Source: Aliikangiella marina (GTDB taxonomy: Bacteria > Pseudomonadota > Gammaproteobacteria > Enterobacterales > Kangiellaceae). Taken from it: a stretch of 64,000 nucleotides of DNA. Both the position numbers and the translations under genes were made by a program. Position 1 is the stretch's first letter. Each line of letters starts with the position of its first letter. This document shows positions 46,025 to 54,801 of this stretch, in pieces. The stretch lies in contig NZ_VIKR01000002.1 in the NCBI RefSeq assembly GCF_007004765.1, forward strand, positions 496,001 through 560,000, given 5' to 3'. Below the pieces are notes generated by a model, which was not told the origin of the DNA, searched no databases, and worked only from the letters and a program-made list of their open reading frames with translations.

Positions 46025-46726
46025 ATGAAAGTAATCGCTCACCGAGGGGCAAGTGGCTACGAGCCCGAGAACACATTACTAGCGATAGAAGCTGCTATCG
46101 TAATGGAAGTTGATGCCGTAGAAATTGATTTGCATCGTGTTGAAGATCAATTAGTCGTCATCCACGATCGATGGATTGATAAAACGACAGATGGCAAGGG
46201 AAGGTTAAAAGATCTGACATTTGCTGAATTAAGGCGCTTTGATGCAGGCAAAGGTCAAAAAGTTCCAACTTTGTGGGAAGTACTTAAACTCATCAATGGT
46301 CGCTGTGCGGTTAATATCGAACTAAAAGCTGACGATACACTAGCGTTATTGGTATCAACGTTAACTCAAGCTTGTGCGGAGCTTAATTTTGATAGCACGC
46401 AGTTTGTCATCTCGTCATTTAATCATCATTTATTAAAAAACTTAAAACAACATGCTGGAGAATGGCGGATTGGTGCTTTAACGGGAAGTCGCCCGTTAGA
46501 CTATGCAGAGTTTGCTGAAAGGTTAGGGGCCTACAGCGTTCACATTGATGTTGATATTGTCGATAAATATTTTGTTGATGATGCGCATGCAAGAGGGTTA
46601 AAGGTTTATGTGTACACGGTAGATAAGGAGGAAGATATAGACGATTTGATCGCACTGAATGTTGATGGAATATTTACTAATTACCCAACACGCTCGTTGG
46701 TTAAAATTGCGCATTCGAAGCTTTAG
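46025..46726 (+). CDS. Glycerophosphodiester phosphodiesterase
   Basis: A 233-residue GDPD of the cytoplasmic UgpQ-like size class with no signal peptide. It hydrolyses glycerophosphodiesters to glycerol-3-phosphate and an alcohol. Motifs: IAHRGASGYEPENT (catalytic His and Arg), VEIDLHRVEDQLVVIHDRWIDKTTDGKG (metal ligands and second His), VNIELK and the C-terminal GIFTNYPTRSL. Monocistronic, with a 7-bp microsatellite just after its stop. Confidence 0.92.
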   Translation: MKVIAHRGASGYEPENTLLAIEAAIVMEVDAVEIDLHRVEDQLVVIHDRWIDKTTDGKGRLKDLTFAELRRFDAGKGQKVPTLWEVLKLINGRCAVNIELKADDTLALLVSTLTQACAELNFDSTQFVISSFNHHLLKNLKQHAGEWRIGALTGSRPLDYAEFAERLGAYSVHIDVDIVDKYFVDDAHARGLKVYVYTVDKEEDIDDLIALNVDGIFTNYPTRSLVKIAHSKL

Positions 46727-46731
46727 AATTT

Positions 46732-46766
46732 AAGAACTAAGAACTAAGAACTAAGAACTAAGAACT
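46732..46766 (+). repeat. 7-bp tandem microsatellite
   Basis: AAGAACT is repeated five times head to tail immediately after the GDPD stop. It lies outside any gene, so it is not an obvious phase-variation tract; it might affect the 3' end of the transcript. Confidence 0.75.
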
Positions 46767-46925
46767 GTTTCGGGGTAGTGCGCCAACCTGTTGAACACCT
46801 CGAAGGTGATATTGGTAGAACTTTTGATACTATTTTGAGAGGTATTGTGCGTACGATGGCGTTGATGTAATAAATTACCAATATTGTTTTCAGTTGAAAT
46901 TCAAAAGATGTTGAATTGGCTTTGT

Positions 46926-47426
46926 TTATTTTATTGGAAAAGCTTTTGTTTTTAGCTTTAAGTCGATTTTTGCTGGTCCGTCAATTTGCGTTGTTGATTC
47001 AGTCCCATTCATAAACGGGTTTTCTTTTACTTTAAAAGTATATTCACCTGTGACTAATTCAACGGAAAATTCGCCTTTATCATTCGATTTTAATTGTCTA
47101 ATAGGTTTGCCATCACTGGTCTCAATATAGATGTCGACAGAGACAGGTTTATCGGCGCAGGGATTCTTAATTCTCGGATCAAGTCCCTTCGAATCGGCGG
47201 TAATATTGATAGCACAAGTTGATGCGAGAGTGGTATTCCCCCGTACTTGGTGTTTTTGAAGGTTGTCAGGGTTATCAGTCTGCACGTTTGTTTCTTTTTC
47301 AGTGTTAGTTGGTGTCCCCTCGGAGGTAGCAACGCTCGATACACTGTCCGAAGAATGGCAACTAATGAGCAGACTTGTAACAGCGATTAAACCAAATGTT
47401 TTAAAGTTCTTAAAAATCGAAGCCAT
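46926..47426 (-). CDS. Putative lipoprotein with a carboxypeptidase-regulatory-like domain
   Basis: A 166-residue protein with lipobox LLISC (Cys23). A low-complexity Ser/Thr/Asn-rich linker (about 24-65) leads to a small beta-sandwich-like C-terminal domain. VSVDIYIETSDGKPIRQLKSNDKGEFSVELVTGEYTFKV has the pattern of carboxypeptidase-regulatory/prealbumin-like domains. Two cysteines (CAINI and NPCADKP) may form a disulfide. No catalytic signature. It lies upstream of the large BNR gene's end on the same strand. Confidence 0.7.
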   Translation of the reverse strand: MASIFKNFKTFGLIAVTSLLISCHSSDSVSSVATSEGTPTNTEKETNVQTDNPDNLQKHQVRGNTTLASTCAINITADSKGLDPRIKNPCADKPVSVDIYIETSDGKPIRQLKSNDKGEFSVELVTGEYTFKVKENPFMNGTESTTQIDGPAKIDLKLKTKAFPIK

Positions 47427-47533
47427 ACTTTTTTAGTCTGCCTATCAGTTTTATCTTAATCGAAGCAGTTTATTGAGAAAACTTATCCGATATCAATTCT
47501 GGTGCACCAATCAAGGTACACCAGAGGATTGAA

Positions 47534-50500
47534 TTACTTTTTAATCGTACGTCGAATTCCGAACAAGCTCAACAGCATGACCAAGAACAAGCCACCAAAG
47601 GCTCCCGAACCGCCACTCTTAACACTTAATGTAAAAGTTGAAGACGCAGAAAGTTCACCGTCAGATGCGGTAATCGTCACTTGAGTCACAGACGGAGCGA
47701 CCGGCGTACCTTCGATAGTACCATCAGGATTAATCGTTAAACCCAAAGGTAGACCGCTGGAACTGAAGACTAAGGTATCACCATCAACGTCGCTGAAGCT
47801 TGCGCTAACGTTTTGTTCGAACTGACGCTCCACACGGCCGTTGAAATCACTAATTTCCGAAGCGACAGGCGCATCATTAACTGGCGTTACATTAATTGTC
47901 ATAGTCGCGGGTTCGCGGGAAATGACGTCGTTATCGTCTCTTGCTTGCCATTGGATACTGGCGTCGCCATTGAAGTCAGCATTTGGTGTAAAGACTAAAC
48001 TGCCTAGGTCGGCCAATGCAATGAGTTGGCCGGCAGATACCGAGTCACTGTTTAGTGTTAATACGCCATTAGCGAAATCAATAATTTCGATCTGTGTCGG
48101 AGTAAATATGTTTGGACCATCTAAGTTATCAACAAAGCCTGCTTCAGTGAGACTCAAAGCGGTATCTTCTGCAGTCACTTCAACCGAATTAGCGGTTCTT
48201 AATAAGTCGTTAAGCTCAACTCGATACGCGCTACGGCCATGGGTAAAGGCAAATAAAGTACGGTCTGCGAACTTCAAAGTCTGGACTTGAGTATTTGCAA
48301 AACCACCATTTTCAACCATCCAGTTTGCACCAGAATCGATACTGACGAATACCCCTAAATCAGTACCAACAAATAGTCGGCGAGAGTCGGCAGGGTCAAC
48401 CTTAATATCATGAGCGGGAATGTCTGGAATGCCATTGGCTTCGCCCATGTTATCGATCGCCGTCCAAGTCGCGCCACCGTCAGTTGAACGGAAAACGTGA
48501 CTCGTGCCAAAAGTTGAAACTGTAGCATAAGCGATATTTTCATCTTGCGGATCAAATGCGACTGAAGAGATAAACCCACCCAAGTTTGCAGAAGATTCCC
48601 AAACCGTTGTCGCGTCTGCATTACCGGCATCTGCATTTCGGAAAATAAAGCCATCTTGAGTACCAACAATGACTCGCTCTGAGTTAGTAGGCGCGTTTGC
48701 AACAGCGCTACCACTCGCACTCAAAGTTGTGCTGGCCTGAACCCAATTTTCAGCTTGATCGTCGGTTCTCCATATCTCGCTGCCCAAGATCCATAACCGC
48801 TGAGGATTGTTGGAGTCCATTTCAAAGGTTGTGATAAATGGGAAACCACCACCAGTAATGCCATTTGATGCTGCGGCGAATGAAACACCACCATCGATTG
48901 ACTTACGAATACTTAACCCGGTTGTTTCAAGAAATAGCACGTCGGTATTTGTCGGATCGACAGCAACATAACCACCATCACCACCAAAAATTTCTATCCA
49001 AGAATTTGCGCCCGCGGTATCGGCTCCTAATAGGGTTCCGTTGTCCTGCGTACCACCAAAGTAAGATTCACCGTCAGGGAATGGCGTACCATTATAAAAT
49101 TGAGTCACCCGATAGTCGTTATTTAAATTATCCCAGTCGACAATCGTGTCATCAGGAACAAACGTCGGAACACCAAAGTCTTCAGGTGTCACGCCAAAAC
49201 CAACTTCGAGCGCAATGCCACAGTACTCGAGTACTGATAAAGTACGTCCAGTTGCCGCATTGTTTACGCGCTGAATACCACCATCGTTACCAACATACAT
49301 GTGTTCTACAGTCGTACCATCATAATTTGGCGGGAACGCAAAAATGTGAATGTCAGCATGCGCATATTGATCGTTGTCGGTATCTAAGAACCAAGAACTT
49401 GTTAAGCCCCATGATTGACCTCCGTCATCTGAACGAAGAATATCGATACCACCAGCCCACACAACATCAGGATTAGTGGGGTCGACAGTAATGATATTGT
49501 CATACCAACCTTGGTTAAAGAACTGTTGGAAGCCAATACCGCAAGCCGGCAAAATACTCAGTAATGGATTACTCAGAATAGTAAATCCTGCATTGTTGGC
49601 ATCATTCGGCACAGCAAATGGGCCTGAGAGGGTTGTCTCATCATCAACACTGTATTGTGCTTGCCAAGTGGCGCCGCCATCGTTTGAGCGATAAACCTTA
49701 TTTAATCCAAGGCTGCCCATGTTGTTAGCGGAAAATTGGTTCGTTGCATTCAATGCATAAATTACATCTTGATTAGAAGGCGCAATTGCAATTGTTGAAC
49801 GCCCCATTTCTGCTTCCGCTAAAACCGTTGAGAAAGTGTCACCGCCGTCTGTTGAACGAACAATACGTCCAGGAAGGAATGAACCACACGCACCAACTAG
49901 ATTATCAGTTTCTAAATCAGTTCGAATTTGTAAATCAACACAGCCAACGGCAACATCACTTCCATCATGTACTAAAGACCAGGTAGCACCCGCATCGGTC
50001 GAACGAAATATACCTTCTCTGGTTGCGGCGTAAAGACGATTTGAGTCATTTGAACTAATAGCTAATTTGTTAACAAAGTGAAAGTTAGCATTGTCAGCGG
50101 TGCTTTCTAGGTGCTCCCAGGTGTCACCACCGTCTGTCGTTCTGAAAATACCATTACCGCGAACCGCATCGCCATTAAAGAAGCCTTCGCCTGTTCCCGC
50201 ATACAATATGTCTGAGTTGTCCGGGTCCATTACCAAAGTGACGACTGCCAAATTTGGCAACATATCATCGAGTGGCGCCCAGTTCTCGCCGCCATTGGTT
50301 GAGCGCCAAACGCCACCATCAACACCGGCAGTAAAAATAATTTCAGGGTTTTCAGGATGGACGACGATTGTGCGTGTGCGACCACCAATGTTGCCAGGCC
50401 CTAAGTTATCCCAGTGGCCAAGCTCAACATTTTCACCGTCAGCCATTGTCTTACTGAATAAAGCTTTTAATCCAGGATCTGCTTTTAGTTGCGCTCTGGT

Positions 50501-50809
50501 TGGTAACACTTGCTTGGTCGAAGAGGAATACTGAGGCATCGACTCCATTTGCTTTAGAGCTTTGGAATAATTGGCATAAGGAACTTCTCCCTTACCGCCA
50601 GGCATTCTCTTTAGCACAGCAAAATCTATCGCTTCTTGTGGTTTGTCGTAAGGCTTTTTGCTTTTTGTCGCTAGCAGCGCATTAAATGACGTTTCTAGCG
50701 CTTGGCTTGTTTTAAATTTATCTTGGGAAGTTTGATCGCTAAAATGGAAAGCACCATAAACTGCAGAGCCCACCGCCAAAGCGATAAGAGTTTTGCTTAT
50801 TACCTGCAT
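47534..50809 (-). CDS. Large exported BNR/sortilin-like repeat protein with GlyGly-CTERM anchor
   Basis: A 1091-residue exported protein. After an N-terminal hydrophobic signal (residues 3-20) come at least ten Asp-box/BNR repeats of the form S-x-D-x-G-x-(T/S)-W, such as RSTNGGENWAPL, RTTDGGDTWEHL, RSTDAGATWSLV, RSDDGGQSWG and RSTDGGATWTAI, arranged like VPS10/sialidase propellers. An Ig-like/cadherin-like region with PVASEISDFNGRVERQF and GLPLGLTINPDGTIEGTP (putative Ig, PF05345-like) follows. The C-terminus SGGSGAFGGLFLVMLLSLFGIRR is a GlyGly-CTERM sorting signal, read by a rhombosortase and usually associated with type II secretion. No sialidase active-site Arg triad was identified, so catalysis is doubtful. 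Confidence 0.85.
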   Translation of the reverse strand: MQVISKTLIALAVGSAVYGAFHFSDQTSQDKFKTSQALETSFNALLATKSKKPYDKPQEAIDFAVLKRMPGGKGEVPYANYSKALKQMESMPQYSSSTKQVLPTRAQLKADPGLKALFSKTMADGENVELGHWDNLGPGNIGGRTRTIVVHPENPEIIFTAGVDGGVWRSTNGGENWAPLDDMLPNLAVVTLVMDPDNSDILYAGTGEGFFNGDAVRGNGIFRTTDGGDTWEHLESTADNANFHFVNKLAISSNDSNRLYAATREGIFRSTDAGATWSLVHDGSDVAVGCVDLQIRTDLETDNLVGACGSFLPGRIVRSTDGGDTFSTVLAEAEMGRSTIAIAPSNQDVIYALNATNQFSANNMGSLGLNKVYRSNDGGATWQAQYSVDDETTLSGPFAVPNDANNAGFTILSNPLLSILPACGIGFQQFFNQGWYDNIITVDPTNPDVVWAGGIDILRSDDGGQSWGLTSSWFLDTDNDQYAHADIHIFAFPPNYDGTTVEHMYVGNDGGIQRVNNAATGRTLSVLEYCGIALEVGFGVTPEDFGVPTFVPDDTIVDWDNLNNDYRVTQFYNGTPFPDGESYFGGTQDNGTLLGADTAGANSWIEIFGGDGGYVAVDPTNTDVLFLETTGLSIRKSIDGGVSFAAASNGITGGGFPFITTFEMDSNNPQRLWILGSEIWRTDDQAENWVQASTTLSASGSAVANAPTNSERVIVGTQDGFIFRNADAGNADATTVWESSANLGGFISSVAFDPQDENIAYATVSTFGTSHVFRSTDGGATWTAIDNMGEANGIPDIPAHDIKVDPADSRRLFVGTDLGVFVSIDSGANWMVENGGFANTQVQTLKFADRTLFAFTHGRSAYRVELNDLLRTANSVEVTAEDTALSLTEAGFVDNLDGPNIFTPTQIEIIDFANGVLTLNSDSVSAGQLIALADLGSLVFTPNADFNGDASIQWQARDDNDVISREPATMTINVTPVNDAPVASEISDFNGRVERQFEQNVSASFSDVDGDTLVFSSSGLPLGLTINPDGTIEGTPVAPSVTQVTITASDGELSASSTFTLSVKSGGSGAFGGLFLVMLLSLFGIRRTIKK

Positions 50810-51095
50810 GAATTTTACCCTTTTGTGAATGACTAATAAAAAATTATTATTACTTGTTATGAATATTGATAACGAAGCACGCTAAGTAACCGAATTGATT
50901 TATGGAGAGCGGGTCTACCAGCAAATCTGATGCGGCTTTTACTACTCGACGCCAAATGCTATCAAAGTTTTTTAGCGAATTTAGCGTAAATAATGCCGCT
51001 TTCGCTCAGTAAAATATGAACAAATGTTTCACAAAGGTCTGAGTTTTAGAAAACCAAACTATCAGAAAGTTACGTGATTAATACTAGTTAAGCTC
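50810..51095. other. Gap before the tandem array
   Basis: About 285 bases that should hold the promoter of the BNR gene (minus strand). No gene, terminator or operator was recognised. Confidence 0.35.
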
Positions 51096-51535
51096 GATTT
51101 ACATGACAGGCATCATTAAGTTAATGACTGACAAATGCAAGGGTGGATCTCTCACAATGTTTGTTCTCGATGTGATAGATTGGCTAGTCATGATGTTGGT
51201 TTAGCGATTTACATGACAGGCATCATTAAGTCAGTGACTGACAAACGCAAGGGTGGATCTCTCACAATGTTTGTTCTCGATGTGATAGATTGGCTAGTCA
51301 TGATGTTGGTTTAGCGGTTTACATGACAGGCATCATTAAGTCAGTGACTGACAAACGCAAGGGTGGATCTCTCACAATGTTTGTTCTCGATGTGATAGAT
51401 TGGCTAGTCATGATGTTGGTTTAGCGGTTTACATGACAGGCATCATTAAGTCAGTGACTGACAAACGCACGGGTGGATCTCTCACGATGGTTTTCCCGGT
51501 GTGAAATTGGTTAGTGGTGATGTCGGTTTAGTATG
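51096..51535 (+). repeat. Four-copy 110-bp tandem repeat array
   Basis: Units start at 51096, 51206, 51316 and 51426 with an exact 110-bp period. Copies 2 and 3 differ at one base; copy 1 differs at a few; copy 4 is degenerate after its first 60 bases. Each unit begins with TTTACATGACAGGCATCATT. Copies 2-4 contain the perfect palindrome GTCAGTGACTGAC. In copies 1-3 the ATG of ACATGACAGG opens a 33-codon frame ending TAG (51103-51204, 51213-51314, 51323-51424), product starting MTGIIK and ending DWLVMMLV; in copy 4 it stops after 23 codons. No ribosome binding site precedes the ATG. A related 14-base fragment recurs at 52210. Confidence 0.93.
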
Positions 51536-51578
51536 ATTGGGAAAGTGTCATAGTTGTTTGAATGGAAAAAGATAAAAG

Positions 51579-52127
51579 ATGAACAAACTATTCTTCAGTT
51601 TGGTAATTATTGGGATATTAGATTTATGTGGGTCGGTTACCGCTTCGGAGTTTAAGTCTATTGATTGTGGAAGTATCTCCCTCGAGGTTGTTAGTTCTTT
51701 CCAGATCAACCGCGGTTTTCATAGCGAAGAGAAGAATGTCGACTTTTGCTACTACCAAAACAGAGACCATAACGGCAATGTCACCGCTAGCTTTCAAGTT
51801 CTTAGAAGACTCGTCAATGAATGGACGAATAAACCTCAAAAAGAGCTAAACGATATCGCCCTAAAATTTACCAAAGAAGCAATGAAGCCACTGTTAGCCT
51901 TGAACTTAGGCCCACCTCAACTTACAGGCCCAGTTGAGATTGCCACAAATTATGCTAAATACTTTTGTTATCGAACTCGTCCCAAAGGTTCAAATGTTTC
52001 GTTAGGTTTAGTTTGTAATGCCGCCTTACCAAATAAACAAATCCTGGTAAGATACCATCGAGAACACAAGAGCAAGGTTACAGAGAAAGCACTAGATACG
52101 ATGTTTCATTCTGTAAGATACAATTAG
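51579..52127 (+). CDS. Secreted hypothetical protein with four or more cysteines
   Basis: A 182-residue protein with an N-terminal signal peptide (about 1-23, cleavage near VTA). The mature part has cysteines in SIDCGSISL, DFCYYQNR, YFCYRTRP and LVCNAALP, enough for two disulfides in the periplasm. It has no recognised family. It directly follows the 110-bp array and starts a run of four orphan genes. Confidence 0.65.
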   Translation: MNKLFFSLVIIGILDLCGSVTASEFKSIDCGSISLEVVSSFQINRGFHSEEKNVDFCYYQNRDHNGNVTASFQVLRRLVNEWTNKPQKELNDIALKFTKEAMKPLLALNLGPPQLTGPVEIATNYAKYFCYRTRPKGSNVSLGLVCNAALPNKQILVRYHREHKSKVTEKALDTMFHSVRYN

Positions 52128-52209
52128 TTTGCTTTTTGTTGAGCTTTGGGTAATGAATTAAATTGGCCGGCATTGCGAAGCTTCAAAGAAAACACAGACC
52201 AGTAAACTA

Positions 52210-52245
52210 ACATGACAGGCATCGCTAAGTAGTAAACGCTTAGCG
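52210..52245 (+). repeat. Partial copy of the 110-bp repeat with an attached hairpin
   Basis: ACATGACAGGCATC (52210-52223) matches the start of the 110-bp unit. The sequence then departs and forms a perfect 7-bp inverted repeat, CGCTAAG (52223-52229) with CTTAGCG (52239-52245). It sits between two orphan genes, 24 bases before the next start. Confidence 0.6.
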
Positions 52246-52268
52246 GGAGGACTAATTTAGAAGCTCAA

Positions 52269-52715
52269 ATGAAAAGTGTACTAAACACAATATTCGCCAT
52301 TACTTTCTCCGGTGTTGTTTATGGCAGTGATGAAGGGGCCCCACCTAAACAGTGGTGGAGTGCTCCTTTGTCTATAGAAGAAATTGAAAAACAAGATGAG
52401 GCTTGGGCACAAAAGCAAATCGAAAAAATTGAAAATTTTACTCATGACTGCGAGGAGCTTGAGATGAAATCATCACAAGAAAAGCGAATTAAATCTACTC
52501 CTTGTAACTCTTCGAAAAGCAACAAGAATTATCTTTTGCGAGGAATAGAATCGATGCGCTTGTCGAATGCAAAAGGATGGCTTAAATTAAAGTCACTATA
52601 TCAAGCCGGAGACGAGGTGCGCTCATATGCAGCACCACCTTTGAGCGGTTCTATAGGTTATATACTGATAAGAGAAGGAGTCGTTATTTATACATACGAG
52701 ACTGCACAACAGTGA
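52269..52715 (+). CDS. Hypothetical exported protein
   Basis: A 148-residue protein with a short signal-like N-terminus (MKSVLNTIFAITFSGVVYGS). The mature part begins with a Trp-rich, proline-rich stretch (PPKQWWSAPLS), then a charged helix (EEIEKQDEAWAQKQIEKIENF) with Cys in HDCEEL and STPCNSS. No family recognised. Its ribosome binding site is weak, with only GGGAGG some 20 bases upstream. Confidence 0.6.
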   Translation: MKSVLNTIFAITFSGVVYGSDEGAPPKQWWSAPLSIEEIEKQDEAWAQKQIEKIENFTHDCEELEMKSSQEKRIKSTPCNSSKSNKNYLLRGIESMRLSNAKGWLKLKSLYQAGDEVRSYAAPPLSGSIGYILIREGVVIYTYETAQQ

Positions 52716-52777
52716 GCTTTTTGTAAAGTCACTGATATTAATCAGTATTGCAAATTAAAAGTATAGATAAGTTAAAA

Positions 52778-53239
52778 ATGAGTAACAATTTATATGAATC
52801 ACCAGAAGCCGCGATAGTCTCAAGCAACGAGATTAAAGTATCAATAGCTGGAAAATGCCTGGCGATACTTGGGACTATATTGTTGCTCGGGCTTCCTATC
52901 GGAATAATATCTACCGTATTTTCAATGATTGAAACATTTCAATCTATTACATTAACAGGAAGTGGTGACTCAAAAGTTATGGCTGATAGCACTTCACAAG
53001 CATTGGTCAGTACTGTGCTTGGGGTAGCTTTAGCAATTCCAGGTGCAGCATTGTTAACGATTTCCATTCTGTTATTTAAATACAGGAAACCTTGGGTGTA
53101 TAAAGCAGCATTTGTTTCTTCTATTTTTGCTCTGTTCGTATTCCCTATAGGTACGATTTTAGCAATATTAATCTTAGTATTCTTGGTAAAAAATAAGCAC
53201 AATTACTTTCTAATACCTGAAGCACAACCCAGTGATTAA
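52778..53239 (+). CDS. Hypothetical three-helix membrane protein
   Basis: A 153-residue protein with about three hydrophobic segments (ILGTILLLGLPIGIISTVF, LVSTVLGVALAIPGAALLTISILL, AAFVSSIFALFVFPIGTILAILILVFLV). The middle section (GDSKVMADSTSQALVSTVLGVALAIPG) recalls MotA/TolQ/ExbB proteins but is far from diagnostic. The ATG at 52778 gives MSNNLYESPEA, nearly identical to the start of the BPSS1780-like protein at 20055; an upstream in-frame start at 52748 is less likely. Confidence 0.6.
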   Translation: MSNNLYESPEAAIVSSNEIKVSIAGKCLAILGTILLLGLPIGIISTVFSMIETFQSITLTGSGDSKVMADSTSQALVSTVLGVALAIPGAALLTISILLFKYRKPWVYKAAFVSSIFALFVFPIGTILAILILVFLVKNKHNYFLIPEAQPSD

Positions 53240-53305
53240 ATTATATAATTACACATTGGTATCGAGGTTAAAAAAACGCGCCTCATTTTAACTTAATGGT
53301 TCTCC

Positions 53306-53644
53306 ATGATTTACGCAGCCAACTTTGAGAGACTTGCAATACGAATTCTTTGTAGCAGTTATGTTTCCGACGACATCCTTTCTCAATTATTAGATTCCGA
53401 AGCGAGTTTTTTCGAGTATTCTGGAAGTGGATATTTTCTTTATTTTAAGCATGAGAAATTACCGAAGAGTCGAATTATTTGTGACCTACCTAAGCTTAAG
53501 GGAGAATGGGAAGGTGTGGAGGCAGGGTTCTTGGTTTTTTTAGGGGATAACGAGTTAGTCTTAGAATGCCACTCGTGGGGAGAGGTCGGTATTCCCGAAA
53601 ATTACAGAGACAAACCCGTAAGTATCTATCAAATTAAAATATAA
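53306..53644 (+). CDS. Small hypothetical cytoplasmic protein
   Basis: A 112-residue protein without signal or membrane segment. SSYVSDDILSQLLDSEASFFEYSGSGYFLYFKHEKLPKSRIICDLPKLKGEWEGVEAGFLVFLGDNELVLECHSWGE resembles small immunity-type or uncharacterised accessory proteins only in general form. It is the last of the four orphan genes and convergent with aroG. Function unknown. Confidence 0.55.
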   Translation: MIYAANFERLAIRILCSSYVSDDILSQLLDSEASFFEYSGSGYFLYFKHEKLPKSRIICDLPKLKGEWEGVEAGFLVFLGDNELVLECHSWGEVGIPENYRDKPVSIYQIKI

Positions 53645-53736
53645 CAAGACAATCTTGATAGAAACAGAAAATATGCTCGACTGATTTTGGCATTATGTAC
53701 CTAATTTTAGTCAAAGACCAGTCAATTAAAATTGAC

Positions 53737-54801
53737 TCAACCGATTCGTCCAGACTCTTTAACTGAATCTGATAACCGTGAAAGTAACAGCTCGCTATCT
53801 TCCCAGCCGAGACAACCGTCAGTAATACTTTTACCGAAAACTTCAGCATTTCCATTCACTAGTTTTTGGTTGCCTTCTTCTAAAAAGCTTTCAACCATTA
53901 CGCCGAATACTGATTGGTTACCTTTGATTAATTGATTTCCGACATTTTCGCAAACGTCAAGTTGGCGTTTAAACTGTTTACTGCTGTTGGCATGACTAAA
54001 ATCCACCATGATTTTTGCTGGTAAACCAGCAGCTTCGAGCTGAGTTGAAATTTCGTTGACACTCGTCTCATCATAGTTAGGCTTTTTCCCACCACGAAGA
54101 ATGATATGACAATCTTTATTGCCTGCGGTTTCAACGATGGCTGAGTGACCATATTTGGTCACTGACAAAAAATGATGGGGAGAGCTTGCCGCACCAATAG
54201 CATCTATCGCAATTTTTATATTGCCATCCGTACCATTCTTAAATCCCACCGGACACGACAAACCAGAGGCTAATTCTCGGTGAACTTGAGATTCGGTTGT
54301 GCGCGCACCGATTGCCCCCCAACTCATTAAGTCAGCAAGGTATTGAGGCGTAATCATATCCAGGTACTCACCAGCTGTTGGTAATCCAAGCTCATTAATA
54401 TCAACCAAAAGTTTTCTCGCTAAGCGGAGGCCATCGTTGATTTTAAAACTGTTATCGAGATAAGGATCGTTTATTAAACCTTTCCACCCCACTGTGGTAC
54501 GCGGTTTTTCAAAATATACTCGCATAACAATTTCGAGAGTGTCTTTGTATTTTTCTCTGAGGGGTAAAAGTTTTTTAGCATATTCAATGGCTGCCGAAGG
54601 GTCATGAATCGAACAAGGACCGATAACGACCATTAAGCGCTTATCGGCTCCAGACAAAATGTTGTGAATCGCTTGTCGACCATGAAACACCGTATTACTC
54701 GCGTGCTCAGCGGCAGGATATTTTTCCAGCAGTGCTACCGGCGGAAGTAGCTCTTTTATTTTGTTAATTCTGACATCGTCAGTTTGATAGTGCATTTTCA
54801 T
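53737..54801 (-). CDS. aroG: 3-deoxy-7-phosphoheptulonate synthase (AroG-type)
   Basis: The class I DAHP synthase joins phosphoenolpyruvate and erythrose 4-phosphate at the entry of the shikimate pathway. The protein is near-colinear with E. coli AroG: MHYQTDDVRINKIKELLPPVALLEKYP, VVIGPCSIHDPSAAIEYAKKL, RTTVGWKGLINDPYLDNSF, GARTTESQVHRELASGLSCPVGFKNGTDG and DFSHANSSKQFKRQ. The resemblance to AroG rather than AroF or AroH suggests phenylalanine feedback, but this rests on overall similarity. The start is ATG at 54801 (MKMHYQ); ATG 54795 gives the E. coli-like start and is nearly as likely. Confidence 0.95.
   Translation of the reverse strand: MKMHYQTDDVRINKIKELLPPVALLEKYPAAEHASNTVFHGRQAIHNILSGADKRLMVVIGPCSIHDPSAAIEYAKKLLPLREKYKDTLEIVMRVYFEKPRTTVGWKGLINDPYLDNSFKINDGLRLARKLLVDINELGLPTAGEYLDMITPQYLADLMSWGAIGARTTESQVHRELASGLSCPVGFKNGTDGNIKIAIDAIGAASSPHHFLSVTKYGHSAIVETAGNKDCHIILRGGKKPNYDETSVNEISTQLEAAGLPAKIMVDFSHANSSKQFKRQLDVCENVGNQLIKGNQSVFGVMVESFLEEGNQKLVNGNAEVFGKSITDGCLGWEDSELLLSRLSDSVKESGRIG

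Noticed and set aside
46732-46766. Phase-variation tract
   Set aside because: The 7-bp repeats lie after a stop codon and not within a reading frame or between promoter elements.
48865-49476. Open frame of about 200 codons on the plus strand inside the BNR gene
   Set aside because: It is antisense to the strongly supported repeat protein, is rich in His/Arg/Gln in a way typical of reversed Asp-box repeats, and has no homology pattern.
51096-51535. CRISPR array or integron attC array
   Set aside because: The 110-bp units are nearly identical along their whole length, with no short repeats and unique spacers, and no GTTRRRY core-site pairs or integrase were seen.
51096-51535. Annotating the four small frames as genes
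   Set aside because: No ribosome binding site precedes the ATGs and the copies are too alike to show coding constraint; kept as a hypothesis only.
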